Assembly: GCA_037127255.1 (NCBI GenBank)
Contig: JBANSL010000003.1
Coordinates: 43,143,314-43,207,313, forward strand
Length of the DNA: 64,000 nt
Direction of reading: 5' to 3'
Source: Persicaria tinctoria
Lineage: Eukaryota > Streptophyta > Magnoliopsida > Caryophyllales > Polygonaceae
Shown here: positions 34,627 to 46,358 of the stretch, in pieces
Layout of the letters: every line of letters begins with the position of its first letter
Numbering within the stretch: the stretch's first letter is position 1
Notes under the pieces: generated by a model
Seen by the model: only the letters and a program-made list of their open reading frames with translations
Databases searched by the model: none
What the model was told of the DNA's origin: nothing
Translations under genes and position numbers: made by a program

Positions 34627-37371
34627 TCTGGTGTCTCCTGGAGTCTCCTGGGCGGATCTCGGATGGACGACGACGGCGTAGTGCTGGGAAGGTGGGATGG
34701 TGGTGCAGAAATGGTGATGCTCAACTAAGAAGGGAGGAAATGGTGATTAAGGAGAGTTGTAGTGATGATGGCGTGAGGTGATGGAGATGGTGACAATGGG
34801 GATGGTGAAAGGAGAATGGCGTGGGTGGGGAGGTGACGGTGATGATCCTCAATTTAGGGATGGAGAGAAAGGGGTTGATTTGAAAGGGTATGGTGAGGGA
34901 GTGGGTAAGGATGGAGTGTGGAAATGGGTAAACAATTACCCAGAAATAAATCCCGAATACGCGAATTTTGAATCCTGAAATTAGTTCTCGAATGTTAGTT
35001 TCCCCGACTCTTGCTCTCTCGATCAATTAGATTTTTAAAAATAAATGGATATCTCCATCCGATAATTATTTTGAATTTTCGAGATAAAGAACGGAAATCA
35101 TTCATCAAATTTTATATTCTGGTCGGAATCCTCTAAACGAGTTTTAAATTCGTCCCCGAGACTAAAATCATCTTAAAATAGGGGATGATGTTTCAAAATG
35201 GTGAGTCCAAAGATCATGCCATCGATCCCGTAAGCACCTCATATGTGCCCCTATGGGATCCTCACGGTACCATGGTCGTGATCATAATATCGCCAGCAGA
35301 TCATAGCAAGAATGTAATATGGTCCCTTACCACATTCTTACCCCGACTTCTTGGTTATATCATAACTCGAAAAGCATTACAACAACCCCACTAGGTCTTA
35401 GAAAGCAGTCTATAAGGGCACCTATAAAATGCCTGTATCCACTTCGTGGGGCGTCATAATTCAAGCTCGATCAGAAAATTTCAAGAGGGGTCCTTAGTTT
35501 AAAAAGGTATGGTCTTAAAATCATTTAAGTAATCGATCACATTTGATTTCTCAAAACCCAAGTTAGTCCTTTTTAAACACCATTCAAAATTCCCTAACCC
35601 GACGTCAGTCAAGCAATTTTAAAATCTCAAGAGATTGAATCATCCGCCTCTAAGAGCTAATCTCATATTTCTTTCCTAATTTCCATGTCAGAATGAAATT
35701 CCAATACTTCAGCTTCCATCATTTTTATCCTCAAGCATCGTATATATATAGAGTGGCACTCATATCACATATTTAATAGCATGACATAAACACGTCAAGG
35801 ATAGTCACATGCCATAATATATCTAGCATTGTATCGTTCACAGTAGGATTTATCACATCATCTCACATAAGCTACACATCATCTCAATCAGATAAGCATG
35901 TCATATCAATCAGATAAGAACACAATATCAATCAGATAAGCACATTATAATCATGTTGTTGCCAAGCGTCATAACATTAGCGGCAAACAAGTACTTTCGT
36001 ACATTAGCATTCCATCGAGTTCAAGGGATAACTTTGTTAGTACTAACAATTCACTATTGTCAACGGCCATACATAATAGAATCAACATTGTCTATAGCAT
36101 AAAATTCGCACCACATTCGGCCCCAAGTAAAGCATACGTTAGATCACAACCTCAAGAGAACCTGCCTATAACTACCAATCATGACAAGACACGACCACTA
36201 CCCATCAGCTCTGGCATTAAGATCGAATTCACCGAAGTATACCAACTCAATCCACTACTAGTTCTAGACATCATTTCCTCCCGCTCACATACAACCTTTT
36301 CTAGCCTCATAACTACCCGCAATCAAGGCCAATTACCCAAACCACTACGAGGTATTCCAACTCCTATTCCACCGAACCATCTAAGGTTCAATCCACTTCT
36401 ACATCCCGATCTCAAGTCCTACCTTCCATTCGACTATTTAAAATAATCTCTCAGAGTTCCCAAATCACAAAATTCCCTTATTCCGACAAGCTGAAAAACT
36501 CGATCTACTACCAAGACTCCATATATAACACGTCCTCGCCCTAGGGGTCCTCTATCAGTCCCATCTTTACCCTCTAATAGAAAATTCCGAGTCCTCAACT
36601 GAACCGCTCTCACGATTGATCTAGACACTTCTTAACAATCTCGCCTACTCTTCCTAGGCTCTCAAGACTCCGCCCGACCATCATCTCCTAAAGAGACATC
36701 TCGAATCACCTTACTAACTTAATCATACTTCCCACGCCACTAACCACTCTCACTAACCATCCACCTCTAAGGACCCAACTCATGTTGAACATCTCACACC
36801 TGTCACTCCCGACTAATTCTAACGCAAAACCCAACTAATGGTACTCCCAACCACGAATCACCATGACCCTCAAGCCGACCCACTCTAGATCCTCTTCCTA
36901 GCATACTCTACCTAGACTAGTTCCCTCAACTCCGCATGTTTCCCCAAATTGCCTCAGATCACGCTTCCTCAAACTTCGAAATCTCTTCCGCTTAAACCCT
37001 TATGTACCGATCGTCATTTTCACCGAATTCCTATGACATTCTCGTCCAAATTTCCTAAGCACATCAACTTCACAAACCTTCTAAAACCTCTTATCATCTA
37101 GCGTCCTCAATACCTTCTGCTTTGCCTAGTTCCCAAATCCATGCCCATAATCTCCCTATCTTAACCTTTAGCCCACGGTCTTACTAGGAATCTCAACTAC
37201 ATCCTTGCCTAGCTAACAGCCTTTCTTCGAAGATTCATCTCACATCCTCAAATACCTCAATAGCCACAATGACCTCCACTCATAAATCTCGATTCATTCC
37301 CTATGCCAAAATCCTCAAACAACGCATCTAGAAATCTTTCACTCATAAATTCACCAAGCATCACCAATCTC
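34627..37371 (-). repeat. LTR copy 3 of gypsy element E, lacking one end
   Basis: It matches 8390-10555 and then, without interruption at GGACCCAAC (about 36775), continues with sequence equivalent to 2300-2893 of copy 1. It therefore shows the E sequence uninterrupted by element A. About 120 bases near 9360 of copy 2 are arranged differently at 35480-35590. It stops at 37371. No complete gene frame is present. Confidence 0.7.
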
Positions 37372-37715
37372 TCGAAGATTTTTTCCCTATCTTCAAGTAT
37401 CCTCTCCCTCCCACTCTCTCGAATCTGAATTGGCCGGAGTAAATCCCAGTGGTCGGAAATCATGTTTTCTTTTCCCTATCTGAATTGACCGGAGGCAATA
37501 TCTGTGTAAAGCATTCAACGTTCAAGTATCCTTTATTGTTTAGATAGTAGAGAATTGTGGAATCTCTTCATTTGGAATTGCAATTAGGGCGACACAGAGA
37601 GATAGGAGGAATTGTGTAAAGGAGGAATTGTTGAAACAATACAGGTTCGTTTAGATAGGAGGAATTGTGGAATCTCTTCATTTAGAATTGTTAATGCTTG
37701 AATGTTGGCAACTGT
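37372..37715. other. unassigned spacer left of the CACTA element
   Basis: It contains a direct repeat of about 40 bp (GAATTGTGGAATCTCTTCATTT at 37549 and 37666). I see no gene and no recognisable element here. Confidence 0.4.
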
Positions 37716-37746
37716 CACTACTAGAATTCTGTTCATAGACATCGGT
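37716..37746 (+). repeat. left terminal inverted repeat of the CACTA element
   Basis: CACTACTAGAATT, then TGTTCATAGACATCGG two bases later. It is paired with 43260-43290. Confidence 0.92.
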
Positions 37747-37999
37747 CAAAAAAACACATGATTTTAAAAATAGCTATAACATCTGTTTGAAAATTTTCGA
37801 TGTCACTAAGACTAGATACATCGGTCATATTTTGTAGACAATGTTAAAATGTCATTTAAAAAAAATGAAAATGCGCCTATAATATTTAGATGGAAATTAA
37901 GGCGGCAAAGTAGTTACTTCCAAACACTTAACCAAAATTTTTTTTTAACACCCGCCCATACATGGAAATAATAATTTGAACCCCCACCCATAATTCCTA

Positions 38000-38480
38000 A
38001 ATCCTAATTTTCTATACCCTTTACTCTCCCTCTCTCTCTCTCTCTCTAGTCTCACGAGATCTCTCAAGAGTAAAAAAAACACTCTCCTCTACTGTAGTCA
38101 TCAATCCCCGCCACCGCCACTACTGCCATCGTCAATACCATCACCGCCACCATATCCGCTTCCACCAGATCCTCCCTCCAGATCTGAAATCTCCGGAGAT
38201 TTCCTGAAAATGGCACCCGAGGAAGTTTCAGGTGGTTATCTTCCCGGGTTGTTCCGATTTGCCCTTCCCTCTCCAGATCCATAGCACCCCTCAAGTACGC
38301 CTTCTCTTTCGTTTTGCTATCGCACTCCTTCTTCTTCTTCATTACAAAGCGGGTTACTGTGAACATTCCGGTACGTCGCCCTCTCTCCTTCTTCTTTTTG
38401 TTCGTCATTACTGTCTTCTTCTTCTTCTGGTCGAACTTCGACCACGAGCTGGCGTCTTCATAAGAGAAACCCTAACCCTA
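38000..38480 (+). other. GC-richer leader-like segment inside the CACTA element
   Basis: A CT-rich tract (38024-38047) is followed by proline- and serine-rich sequence and a donor-like CCG-GTACGT near 38370. This fits a captured promoter and first exon. No known protein is recognised on either strand. Confidence 0.35.
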
Positions 38481-38832
38481 ATTGCAGTCAGAATACCCAA
38501 ATTGGACAGTTTGGTGTCTTTGTAGACGAAAAGTGGTCATGAATCTGGAGATAGGGTTAGGGATTGCGAATGCAGATCCCCTCTTTACCCTTTTTCTCTC
38601 TCGAATCATAATGGCTGGCTGTGTAGCAGTTCGCTATAATTGTAGATTTTAGGGATTTTTTATAACTAGCTGCTTCAGAGTTGAAGATTGATAGGGTTGC
38701 AAGTATTTGGATCTACTTTGTTTTGTTGGTGTTTTATTGACAACCTCTTCGTGTGGTTATTTCACCAACTATTTGTTTTTTTTGTTGACATGTTCATTCT
38801 CGTATATGTAGACCTACTCTTTCGGCTACTAG

Positions 38833-38926
38833 CATGCCAGACTCAGACAACAATTGGTCTAGTGGTTGTCCGGAGAAGTACTAGTGGATAGGCGGGGATG
38901 AACCTGTCGAACAATTTCCTTCAGAG
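38833..38926 (+). other. exon-like segment, source gene unknown
   Basis: A reading frame beginning MPDSDNNW, with one TAG, ends in a donor-like GAG-GTAACA at 38926/38927. It may belong with the exon at 39417. I do not recognise the protein. Confidence 0.3.
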
Positions 38927-39416
38927 GTAACAACATACCCTAATATGCCTTTGCTATCATATTCAGACATATTGGACTTAACACGAATGTGGTTCTTTGA
39001 TGTCCGAGAAACAGTTGATCTTATTTGATCCAATATCATACCCAAACAGGACTAGTGAGAGAGCAAGATTCCTTAAACTAATTTGCTAAAAATTCCTATC
39101 TGAACAAGTATGGTCGGATGCTGCTAGTATCTTGCTCAAAATTGGTGTCTTTTTCTTTTAGCTTGGGCATTTATCTGAATTTGTGGGGGCTAACTTATGT
39201 TCTATTGGCCCCTAAGATGTTTTACTTGGTGTCTCTTATAATTATTAAAGTGATGCTAAATTTCTTTTTATCTAAAACTCATGAATGAACACTAGTATAA
39301 ATGAAACATTTCTTTTCTCCAAGGACAAACACTCACAAGTGAAACATTAACAATAGTACAACTAGGATTAGAAAACATAAGTTGATTCCTTTTCCTTTAT
39401 GTTTTTATTTGGACAG

Positions 39417-39473
39417 AAAATCGTGGAAGGTTTCGAGCCTAGAGAGTCGAATTCGGACCCTCTTGCTTCTAAG
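39417..39473 (+). other. 57-bp exon-like segment, source gene unknown
   Basis: It is bounded by GGACAG acceptor and AAG-GTATGA donor and encodes 19 residues (KIVEGFEPRESNSDP...) without a stop. The length is a multiple of three. The source protein is not recognised. Confidence 0.4.
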
Positions 39474-40636
39474 GTATGATATTAATTTGAGTTTTCAGAC
39501 CAATCGAAGTTTTGAATTTAACTAGACTCTCAGTTTACATATGGTGGAATTTAAGAGACGACCATTGATTCTCCTTGCTTTTTTTGTCCTTAGGTTGCTG
39601 ATGGTTGTTTTATGAGTTAATTTTACTGGCAGTTGCACCACGAATTACAAGTTCTAAGTAACCATTATTTCATAATTTTATGAAAGCAGTAAAGAGTCTT
39701 AAATTGTCTTTTTGTAGTTGTGGCAAGTTGATAATGCAGAAAACAAGAATGGGCAGCCTAAGACTATCATTGTTGTCTCTACCTTTTCTGTTTGTTTTAA
39801 AACTTTGAATTGCTAATAATTCTCTTATTAATGACTTCATAATTAAACTAAAGCATAGGCCTGAAGCTATGATTTCCATCTCAATTGCCTTTTCTGTGTG
39901 TTTATTTTATGATTACACTATTTTTTTTCTAGCACTATTTTGCAGGACCTTACTTGTAAGTTCTCCTGTATGCACTGATTCAATCATCCTTATACTGTTA
40001 ATGTAAGAGACGTTTGACTGCCCTTTATCTTGTGGTGATGGAATTTGAAGTGATTCCTTTTGAATCATTTTAGTTGAAAGTGGATTTATAAGTAGATTGG
40101 TGTTTCCCATTGTCAGTGTTGCATTTGTTTCCATTCCATGCCTGAGACAGCTGCTTATGATTAGTTGACAACTACAGTCTCATTTATAACCACACTGAAA
40201 AAAAAAAAGAAACATCATTATTACTGTATGAATGTAAGCAAAGTATGAACAATTTAAGTGGTTGTGATTTATGGACTTATTCACTTATCTGAGGTGAATT
40301 CATGTTTCAGCCTTTTGTTTAAGAGTATCTTCTAGTTATTGTTAGTTATAGTATCTTCTAGTTACAGTATCTTCTAAATTGTTCATACTTTGCTAATAGG
40401 TGAATTCATGTTTCAGCCTTTTAAATCATTTTAGTTACAGTATCTTCTAGCTATTGTTAGTTGCTAATATATAGGTGAATTCATGTTAAGAGTGCCAATG
40501 ACTTACTTAAGTTCCCTCTCCAATCAGGTTTCAGCCTTTATGTTTTTGCTGAAAAGTAGTTGGCTCAATAGGTGAGCTTCATTCAAGTAGTGGGAGACTG
40601 GTTCAACAGTTGTTGCTTCCATTTTAAGAACTGAGA

Positions 40637-41691
40637 ATGAGGATTTCTTTGGTGGGCGTTTCTTTATGGCTACTGCTTATGATGTTGGTGTCTTTGGCCG
40701 TTGGCAGCGAAGATCACATTAATAAGTCAGTCTCAGGTGGGCTGATATGGTCCTCTGCTAAGGAAGATGTAGATTTGTATAGAAAGGCAGATACCGATGA
40801 TGACACAATCACGTTGACCAATAATGATGAAATTGATGGCGGTTTCTCGTCTCTCGAAGGAATGCTGCAGTGGGCAATAGGTGTCAATTTTTCATTGGAG
40901 TAAACTACTGTTTTCGGCATGTCCACTCATACCTCTATTATGGAATCTTGATGTGCTATGGTGCAACTTATTCTTCTACTGTTAAGTTGTAGCAATTAAC
41001 AGCTCTAATGGACACACAAACAAGTAGTTTGAATTAAGTTACTTATTTACTTGAATTGCTTCTTTATGTATCCTCCTGAAATATTTCCTACCCCCCCCCC
41101 CCGAAAAGTCTAATGATCATTATATGCTTATAGTTTGAATGTTTCACTTATAATCTATTCCTTCTCCTTGTATTGCTTTTTATTTATTTTTACTTAGTTG
41201 GGAATTACAGTGACCTACTGTGTCTGCTTTTAATATAACAGGCCATTCTGATCCTGGTAAATTGAAGGAAACTGCAAAAGATGCAAAATGCCTTTCTCAT
41301 GAGGAGTTAAAGCAGCGTCAAGTTGAACTGAAGGTGAAAATCTTGTCCTGTTTCTAATTTAAAACTTGTATGTGCTTGTTTTTCCTTTTCTGCTAGTAAT
41401 GACTGATGATTGAAATGGCTTTTGAGGTTTAATGAAAGAGACTCTGACAACAATGTCATCAATTAAGACAAACCAGATTCGCCTCAGTCATTATGTATTG
41501 AACAGAAGCAACCACCTCAGTAATAGTTGTACTTTGATTAACACCATTGAATGAACATCCACCTTTGCAATCTTACCTTGACTCTAAATTAATAGTTACT
41601 GATACTATGCACGTTGCAGGAACTACTAGAAAAGTTGAAAACACCTTCTGATGCAAAATTGATGCAAATAGCGAAACCTGATGTTCTCTAG
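40637..41691 (+). pseudogene. captured SIL1/Fes1-like Hsp70 nucleotide-exchange factor fragment
   Basis: Three exons with consensus splice sites: 40637-40880, 41242-41333 and 41620-41691 (TAG). Exon 1 starts at an ATG and encodes a signal peptide (basic start, then a leucine-rich core ending near AVGS) and an acidic region. It leads across the first intron into LQWAIG-HSDP, the start of the Fes1/SIL1 armadillo fold, then LSHEELKQRQ and LKTPSDAKLMQIA. Splicing keeps the frame: 135 codons. Full plant proteins continue for more than 200 residues, and this copy stops right after LMQIA. The source gene product acts in the ER lumen, releasing ADP from BiP. This fragment has no room for the full armadillo domain. 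It lies between the CACTA ends on the plus strand. Confidence 0.8.
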
Positions 41692-42650
41692 CTGATTGAA
41701 AAATACTCTGTCGGTTTTTTTATGCCCTTTTAGTTCATTTTAAATTACGTCACTTTAAAACAAAATTACATTAACCCCTCAATCAGTCATCCAATGTAGG
41801 TTAGTTTTCTAAAATACCTTTCAAGCACAAAATTAAAAAAAAAACTATATATTGTTGTGCCCCCCAATATGTGTAGTTCCAATCAGTAGAGACCATTTAA
41901 ACTAAGCATAAATTTGCTTGCAGATTGTTTGGAACCATGAACAGATCAGAAATTTGGGTGTTAATTTGTTCATGAAAGCAAATAACTTTTAATGCTAGAG
42001 AAATTGCACTAGCCCTGATTGGAATTTGATCATGAAAGCAATTTTCTAGATTGCCTCAAGTAAACTAATCTCTCCTCTCTCGCTCTTTGGTTAAGGACCT
42101 TCTTGTTTTTTTGGTATTGATTCCGTTATATCCGAGTTTTGTGTATATGACCAGTGTGCTTATTTGGATGCAGGAAGGGGTCATGCATACCCATAAGGAA
42201 GAAACAAGAAAATGTTTCAAGCACTCTCTTGTCACGTGTGTTTTGGCTCCTCGATATGGTAGTAGCAGGCTTAGTTTGATTAAGCAGCAGGCAAGAGTTT
42301 AAGTAGCAGGCAAGACTTTAGATTCACTTGGCTCCTCGTAGTTTTATCATGAATTATGAATTCAGCTTTGCTTTTGGTGTAGTTTTACCGTTTTAAATGT
42401 AAATTTGAGGTTAATTTTATTGAAATACAGGTTGTGCCCTTGAATTCATTCACTTTATTTTCAAGTGATATTATGTCAAGCTTAGAATCCAACTATATAT
42501 TGATGTATTTTGTTTTGTATTTAGCCCTATTGTCATCTTGTATTCAACTCTATTGTCATTATTTAATGTATTGGTTATGGTCTTTTGCATTGTTTAATTT
42601 TCTGTCTGTCAAAACGTCACAAAATAGATTATTAGGTGTATTTGATGAAA
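41692..42650 (+). other. CACTA interior with one weak exon-like segment
   Basis: Mostly AT-rich. A segment near 42172-42260, after a GGATGCAG acceptor, stays open (EGVMHTHKEETRKCF...) and may be another captured exon. The source is not recognised. Confidence 0.25.
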
Positions 42651-43259
42651 CACATCGAACTTGAGAGCGAAAAGCGATGTCTACGTTTGCAAATACGTCG
42701 ACCATTACGATACAAATCGATTTCTAAACCTAGCATAAATGAAAATTATATAAAAAAACAGATGTGTATATGTAGCAATTGCATCGTTAAAAATATATAA
42801 AATGATGTTGTAAATAATCAAAACATCATTTTCAAAGAAAAAACCGATTTGAAAATATATAAATAACATTGATTTTAAAAATATTCAATATGGTATATTA
42901 TATTTATATAAAATAATATCACAAATTACAAATGAAAAAAGAGTATTCACAAATTGAATAATACGTAACCGATGTGTGTAGCAATGTAAGACATCAGGTT
43001 TATAAAAAATAGCGATGCTAATTTGAAATTTATTATTACCCTACCTACTTCCAAATGACTAGAAATGAAAAATAATAATGGTTTAACATTAGATGAATCA
43101 ATCAAAAAGTAATTAATCCATGTATTTAAGTCATTATTAACAAGAAAAACGATGTTGTAACTTATTAAAGACATCGGCTATAAACCAATGTCGTAAAGTT
43201 GGGATCTTTAACACCACCCACTAACACGTCGATTTTTTTTTTATTAACATCGGTTTATA
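42651..43259 (+). repeat. right subterminal repeat region of the CACTA element
   Basis: AT-rich with scattered short copies of ACATCGGT or its inverse ACCGATGT (for example near 42967, 43172 and 43248). This fits TNPA-type binding sites next to the terminal repeat. Confidence 0.6.
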
Positions 43260-43290
43260 CCCGATGTCTATGAACATAATTCTAGTAGTG
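43260..43290 (-). repeat. right terminal inverted repeat of the CACTA element
   Basis: The inverse complement of 37716-37746 with one mismatch in the first 31 bases. TGT follows at 43291. Confidence 0.92.
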
Positions 43291-43293
43291 TGT

Positions 43294-43575
43294 AATGTTA
43301 TACAAGGGCAGTAGATGTGAATATATTACGTTATTGTGTTGAGATGGAGTGGCTATCTTTGTGCAAGTTCATGGATATCATCGATAAAAGCATGGAAAGT
43401 GCTTATAGAAACTGTTGGTTCTTTGCAGTTTAGGGATCATATGTGTGCAGTATATACTGAATTGCATATGGAAAATCAGGTTTGTACAGAGGAGGCTTAT
43501 GAATTGATTTAGAGATGACCTAGGGCTGACTTGTTGGTGTTTTGTATTTATTTTTGCACTCTTGTTCTCTAAAAT
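43294..43575. other. unassigned spacer
   Basis: I see no gene, RNA or recognisable element end in this stretch. Confidence 0.4.
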
Positions 43576-43905
43576 TGCACTATTAGACTAACTCCAATGG
43601 TTAAGTGTGCAAATGTACATATTTGCACAAGGTGTTTAAAAATGCACATCACTTTTTGATGTTTTACTCCATTGGTTATATGTGCATTTTATACACACCT
43701 ATCTCTAAGTAATTGTGATTAAATTAAAAAGGAAAAGAAAAAACTTAAAAACAACCAATAGAAATGACTTTACTTTATTGAAAAGTGATAAAAAGTTTTT
43801 GCACATGAGGGAGGTGATGTGCTTATATTTGAGCACTTTGTGTGCAAATGTGCACATTTTAAACACTCAAAAGTAACCATTGGAGCACAATTTGCATCAA
43901 AATAT
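43576..43905. mobile_element. MITE-like repeat with imperfect inverted ends
   Basis: CTCCAATGGTTA near the left and TAACCATTGGAG near the right are inverted. Both are followed inwards by GTGTGCAAATGT-type sequence. The body is about 320 bp, AT-rich and non-coding. The target duplication is not clear, so the superfamily is undecided. Confidence 0.5.
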
Positions 43906-43989
43906 GCATATTTAAGTATTATTTTTGCACTTTTGAATGTTATATGATATGGTAGAAGGATTTTATTCTTATCTCTATTCTTGTAATTA

Positions 43990-44057
43990 GCCTATTAGCT
44001 CAATGGTAGAGCAATGTGCTTATGCGCAGAGATGTGGGTTCGACTCCTACATAGGCT
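43990..44057 (+). tRNA. tRNA-Ile-derived tRNA-like sequence (probable pseudo-tRNA)
   Basis: A perfect 6-bp acceptor stem GCCTAT/ATAGGC, D-arm and A-box TAGCTCAATGGTAGAGC, and B-box GGGTTCGACTCC match plant tRNA-Ile in order and spacing. The anticodon arm is shortened: TGTGC-TTAT-GCGCA leaves a 4-base loop instead of 7, so it cannot decode normally. The internal Pol III promoter boxes look intact. Confidence 0.6.
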
Positions 44058-45035
44058 AAATTGCTTAACTTTAAAAGCCTATTAGTGATGCGAGGATTAG
44101 GGATTTGGTGGTACTGTTTTAGCTGTGCATGATGAAATTGTTGGGGTTTTATAATAAGATGCAAAATCTATGGCCATTTTCAGTACTTAGGGTTGATGAC
44201 TTGAAGTTGTCTTGTCTTATAAGTTTATTATAAATGATTCATTTTTGACAAATCTGACATTATGATGATGACAGGTTAGTTGAAACACACATTTTCTCTT
44301 TTGTTGTAGGAAGAGCATTTGTTACAGATGTTTAAAAGTTAATGATAAGCAAGGAAACTAGGTCCCTGGATGTAGTAGAAGTCTTACGTTTTTTCTCGGA
44401 AGTAACAGAGGTTTGTCTTTCATACTGATCACTTGTCCCTAGTGGCATGGTATTAGTAGCATTGACACACCTCAAGGGATTTCTGATGATTCAACTGTAA
44501 AAGCATCCCATGGTTCTCTCTTTTCCGATGTTTACAAGCCGGAAGTCAATGAAAAAGAAGCTCAATATACATTGACATCAAGAGATGTTAGGGTTCATTC
44601 ATAAAAATGGTGATATGATAGAAACATGATGTTTTATATTTTCGTGCAGCTTGTTTTGGGTCATCTTCCGAGCCATCTTCCAGTGGCAAGAGATTCTGTG
44701 CCCAAGCTAGAACGCCTTCTGATAAAGGGATCATCTAAGAGCTCTGCAACTGATGGGCGAGCATCAGGATTCACTTGTGGGTTCCTAGTTCAACTTTAAA
44801 TCCTTCCCATGATATTTTCAGAATATTGTCTTGAAGAGAATGATACATACTCAAGAACTCCTAAAAGAAAACAGGATTGCATGAAATGGAGTGTTTGATG
44901 CTTCAAAACATGCTTTCCTTCAAGACTTCAAAGTCCTTGCAGGGTAATCTTCATAGTATGTGATCCCTGTGATCTTAATATGAGTGATGGGCTACACCAA
45001 CAATTAAGAGATTTAAAGCAGCAAAGATGATAAAA
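44058..45035 (+). other. exon-like segments of unknown source
   Basis: Three open stretches sit between splice-like signals: 44310-44410 (ends CAGAG-GTTTGT), about 44451-44604 (53 codons, starts WHGISS) and about 44650-44800 (after GTGCAG, starts LVLGHLPSHLP). They may be captured exons of one gene, but I do not recognise any of them. Confidence 0.3.
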
Positions 45036-45039
45036 ATCA

Positions 45040-46330
45040 AAATGGTAAGAATCTCAAGAGGTTGCACAACACCAAGTTAATCATGCACATTATAATCTTA
45101 GTTATGCACTTTTTAACTTTAATTACGCAATTTTTAATCTTAATTATGCACAATAATTTGAAGTTGTTATAAATTTATAAAGTGCATTAAGAGTGATACG
45201 ATGTACAAATTTAACATCACATAGTGCAACAATAATGTCTAAATTTGCACTAATAGCATCAGTTTATGCTAGCAGGTTGAAATTTCTTTGACATAAAGAA
45301 ATTCTTTCGGATTATAAAGTCCATTAATAGCAAAACTACTAAAGCAAAAAAAAAAATTGCATTTTTCCTATCCGTTTGTATGAAAGTAGATGCAAAAAAA
45401 AAATTGCACTTTATAATCTTAATTGTGCACTTCATAATCTTATTCATGCACTTCATATTGAAACCGAGTACCTTTCCTTTCGTTTTGTATGATAGTAGAT
45501 GCAAAAAAAAAATCAGTTCAGTTATAAAATTGCACTTTTCTGTTTTATATTTGCACATTTTCAAACTAAAATTGCACATTCAAACTAAAATCTAATTTGG
45601 TTCTCCTTAAACTGAAAATCTAATTTGTGCACTATATAATATTAGTCTTGCAATTTTTAATCTAATATATTTGTGCACTTTATAATATTAGCCTTGCACT
45701 TTTTAATCTAAACCAAGGTTGCCCGTTTGGGCTTCATTTGACAAGGTTGCCCTATAAACCAAGCAGAAACCCTCACAACCAATGATGTTCTCCTAGTTAA
45801 AGTTGTTCATGGATTTCAAAATGTCAAATAGTGGGTAAATAAAAAGTGAGCTACTCAATGCGCAATCTGAACTATATTAAGTGCAAAAATAAGACATTTT
45901 TGTGCAATTTTAGATACCAATTGTGCAATCTACACTTTAGTGCAAGCCTGTTGAAAGTGTCACCAACAACACCTACCTCGCCGGAATATGATGAGATTTT
46001 AAGAGATTTGAATCGTCTAATAAAACCGGGGAGCACAGAATAGGCACATTGATTAAACATGCATGCATAATTGAAAGCCAATTGTTGATTATTATTCATA
46101 CACTTCATCATTTATTCTTGCACCGTATCAATTTATTCTAGCACTTCATAATCTTAATTGTGTACTTAATAATCTTATTCATGCACTTTATCATTTTATT
46201 CTTGCACTTTATAATCTTAATTGTGCACGTCATAATCTTACTCATGCACTTCATATTATAATTCATACACCTCATCATTTTATTCTTGAACTTTATCATC
46301 TTATTCTTACACTTCATAAGCTTATTCATG
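45040..46330. repeat. degenerate 21-bp minisatellite region, copy 1
   Basis: Variants of GCACTTCATAATCTTATTCAT recur, most densely at 46130-46330. The flank 45490-45610 (AAAATTGCACTTTTCTG, TTCAAACTAAAATTGCAC) matches 53015-53130 next to the second array, so both are copies of the same larger repeat. Confidence 0.75.
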
Positions 46331-46358
46331 AACGGAAACAAAGAAGACAACCATAAAT

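Larger units (their letters stand above)
37716..43290 (+). mobile_element. CACTA (EnSpm/CMC) DNA transposon, non-autonomous, with captured exons
   Basis: The ends are CACTACTAGAATT...GTTCATAGACATCGG at 37716 and its inverse ending at 43290, about 30 of 31 positions matching. The 3-bp target duplication TGT is at 37713-37715 and 43291-43293. Both subterminal regions carry repeats of ACATCGGT or its inverse, the expected binding-site type for the TNPA-like transposase subunit. Neither TNPD nor TNPA coding sequence is visible in the 5.6 kb. Instead the interior carries exon-like host sequence, including a spliceable SIL1/Fes1-like gene fragment. Confidence 0.92.

Noticed and set aside
37371..37372. 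Natural end of the E LTR
   Set aside because: Copy 1 is interrupted by another LTR at the same place, so the true continuation cannot be compared. The break may be a truncation.
41091..41102. Run of twelve C as a structural signal
   Set aside because: It is a simple homopolymer inside an intron-like part of the CACTA cargo, with no partner G-run nearby.
43990..44057. Functional tRNA-Ile gene
   Set aside because: The anticodon loop is reduced to four bases, so no normal anticodon is presented.
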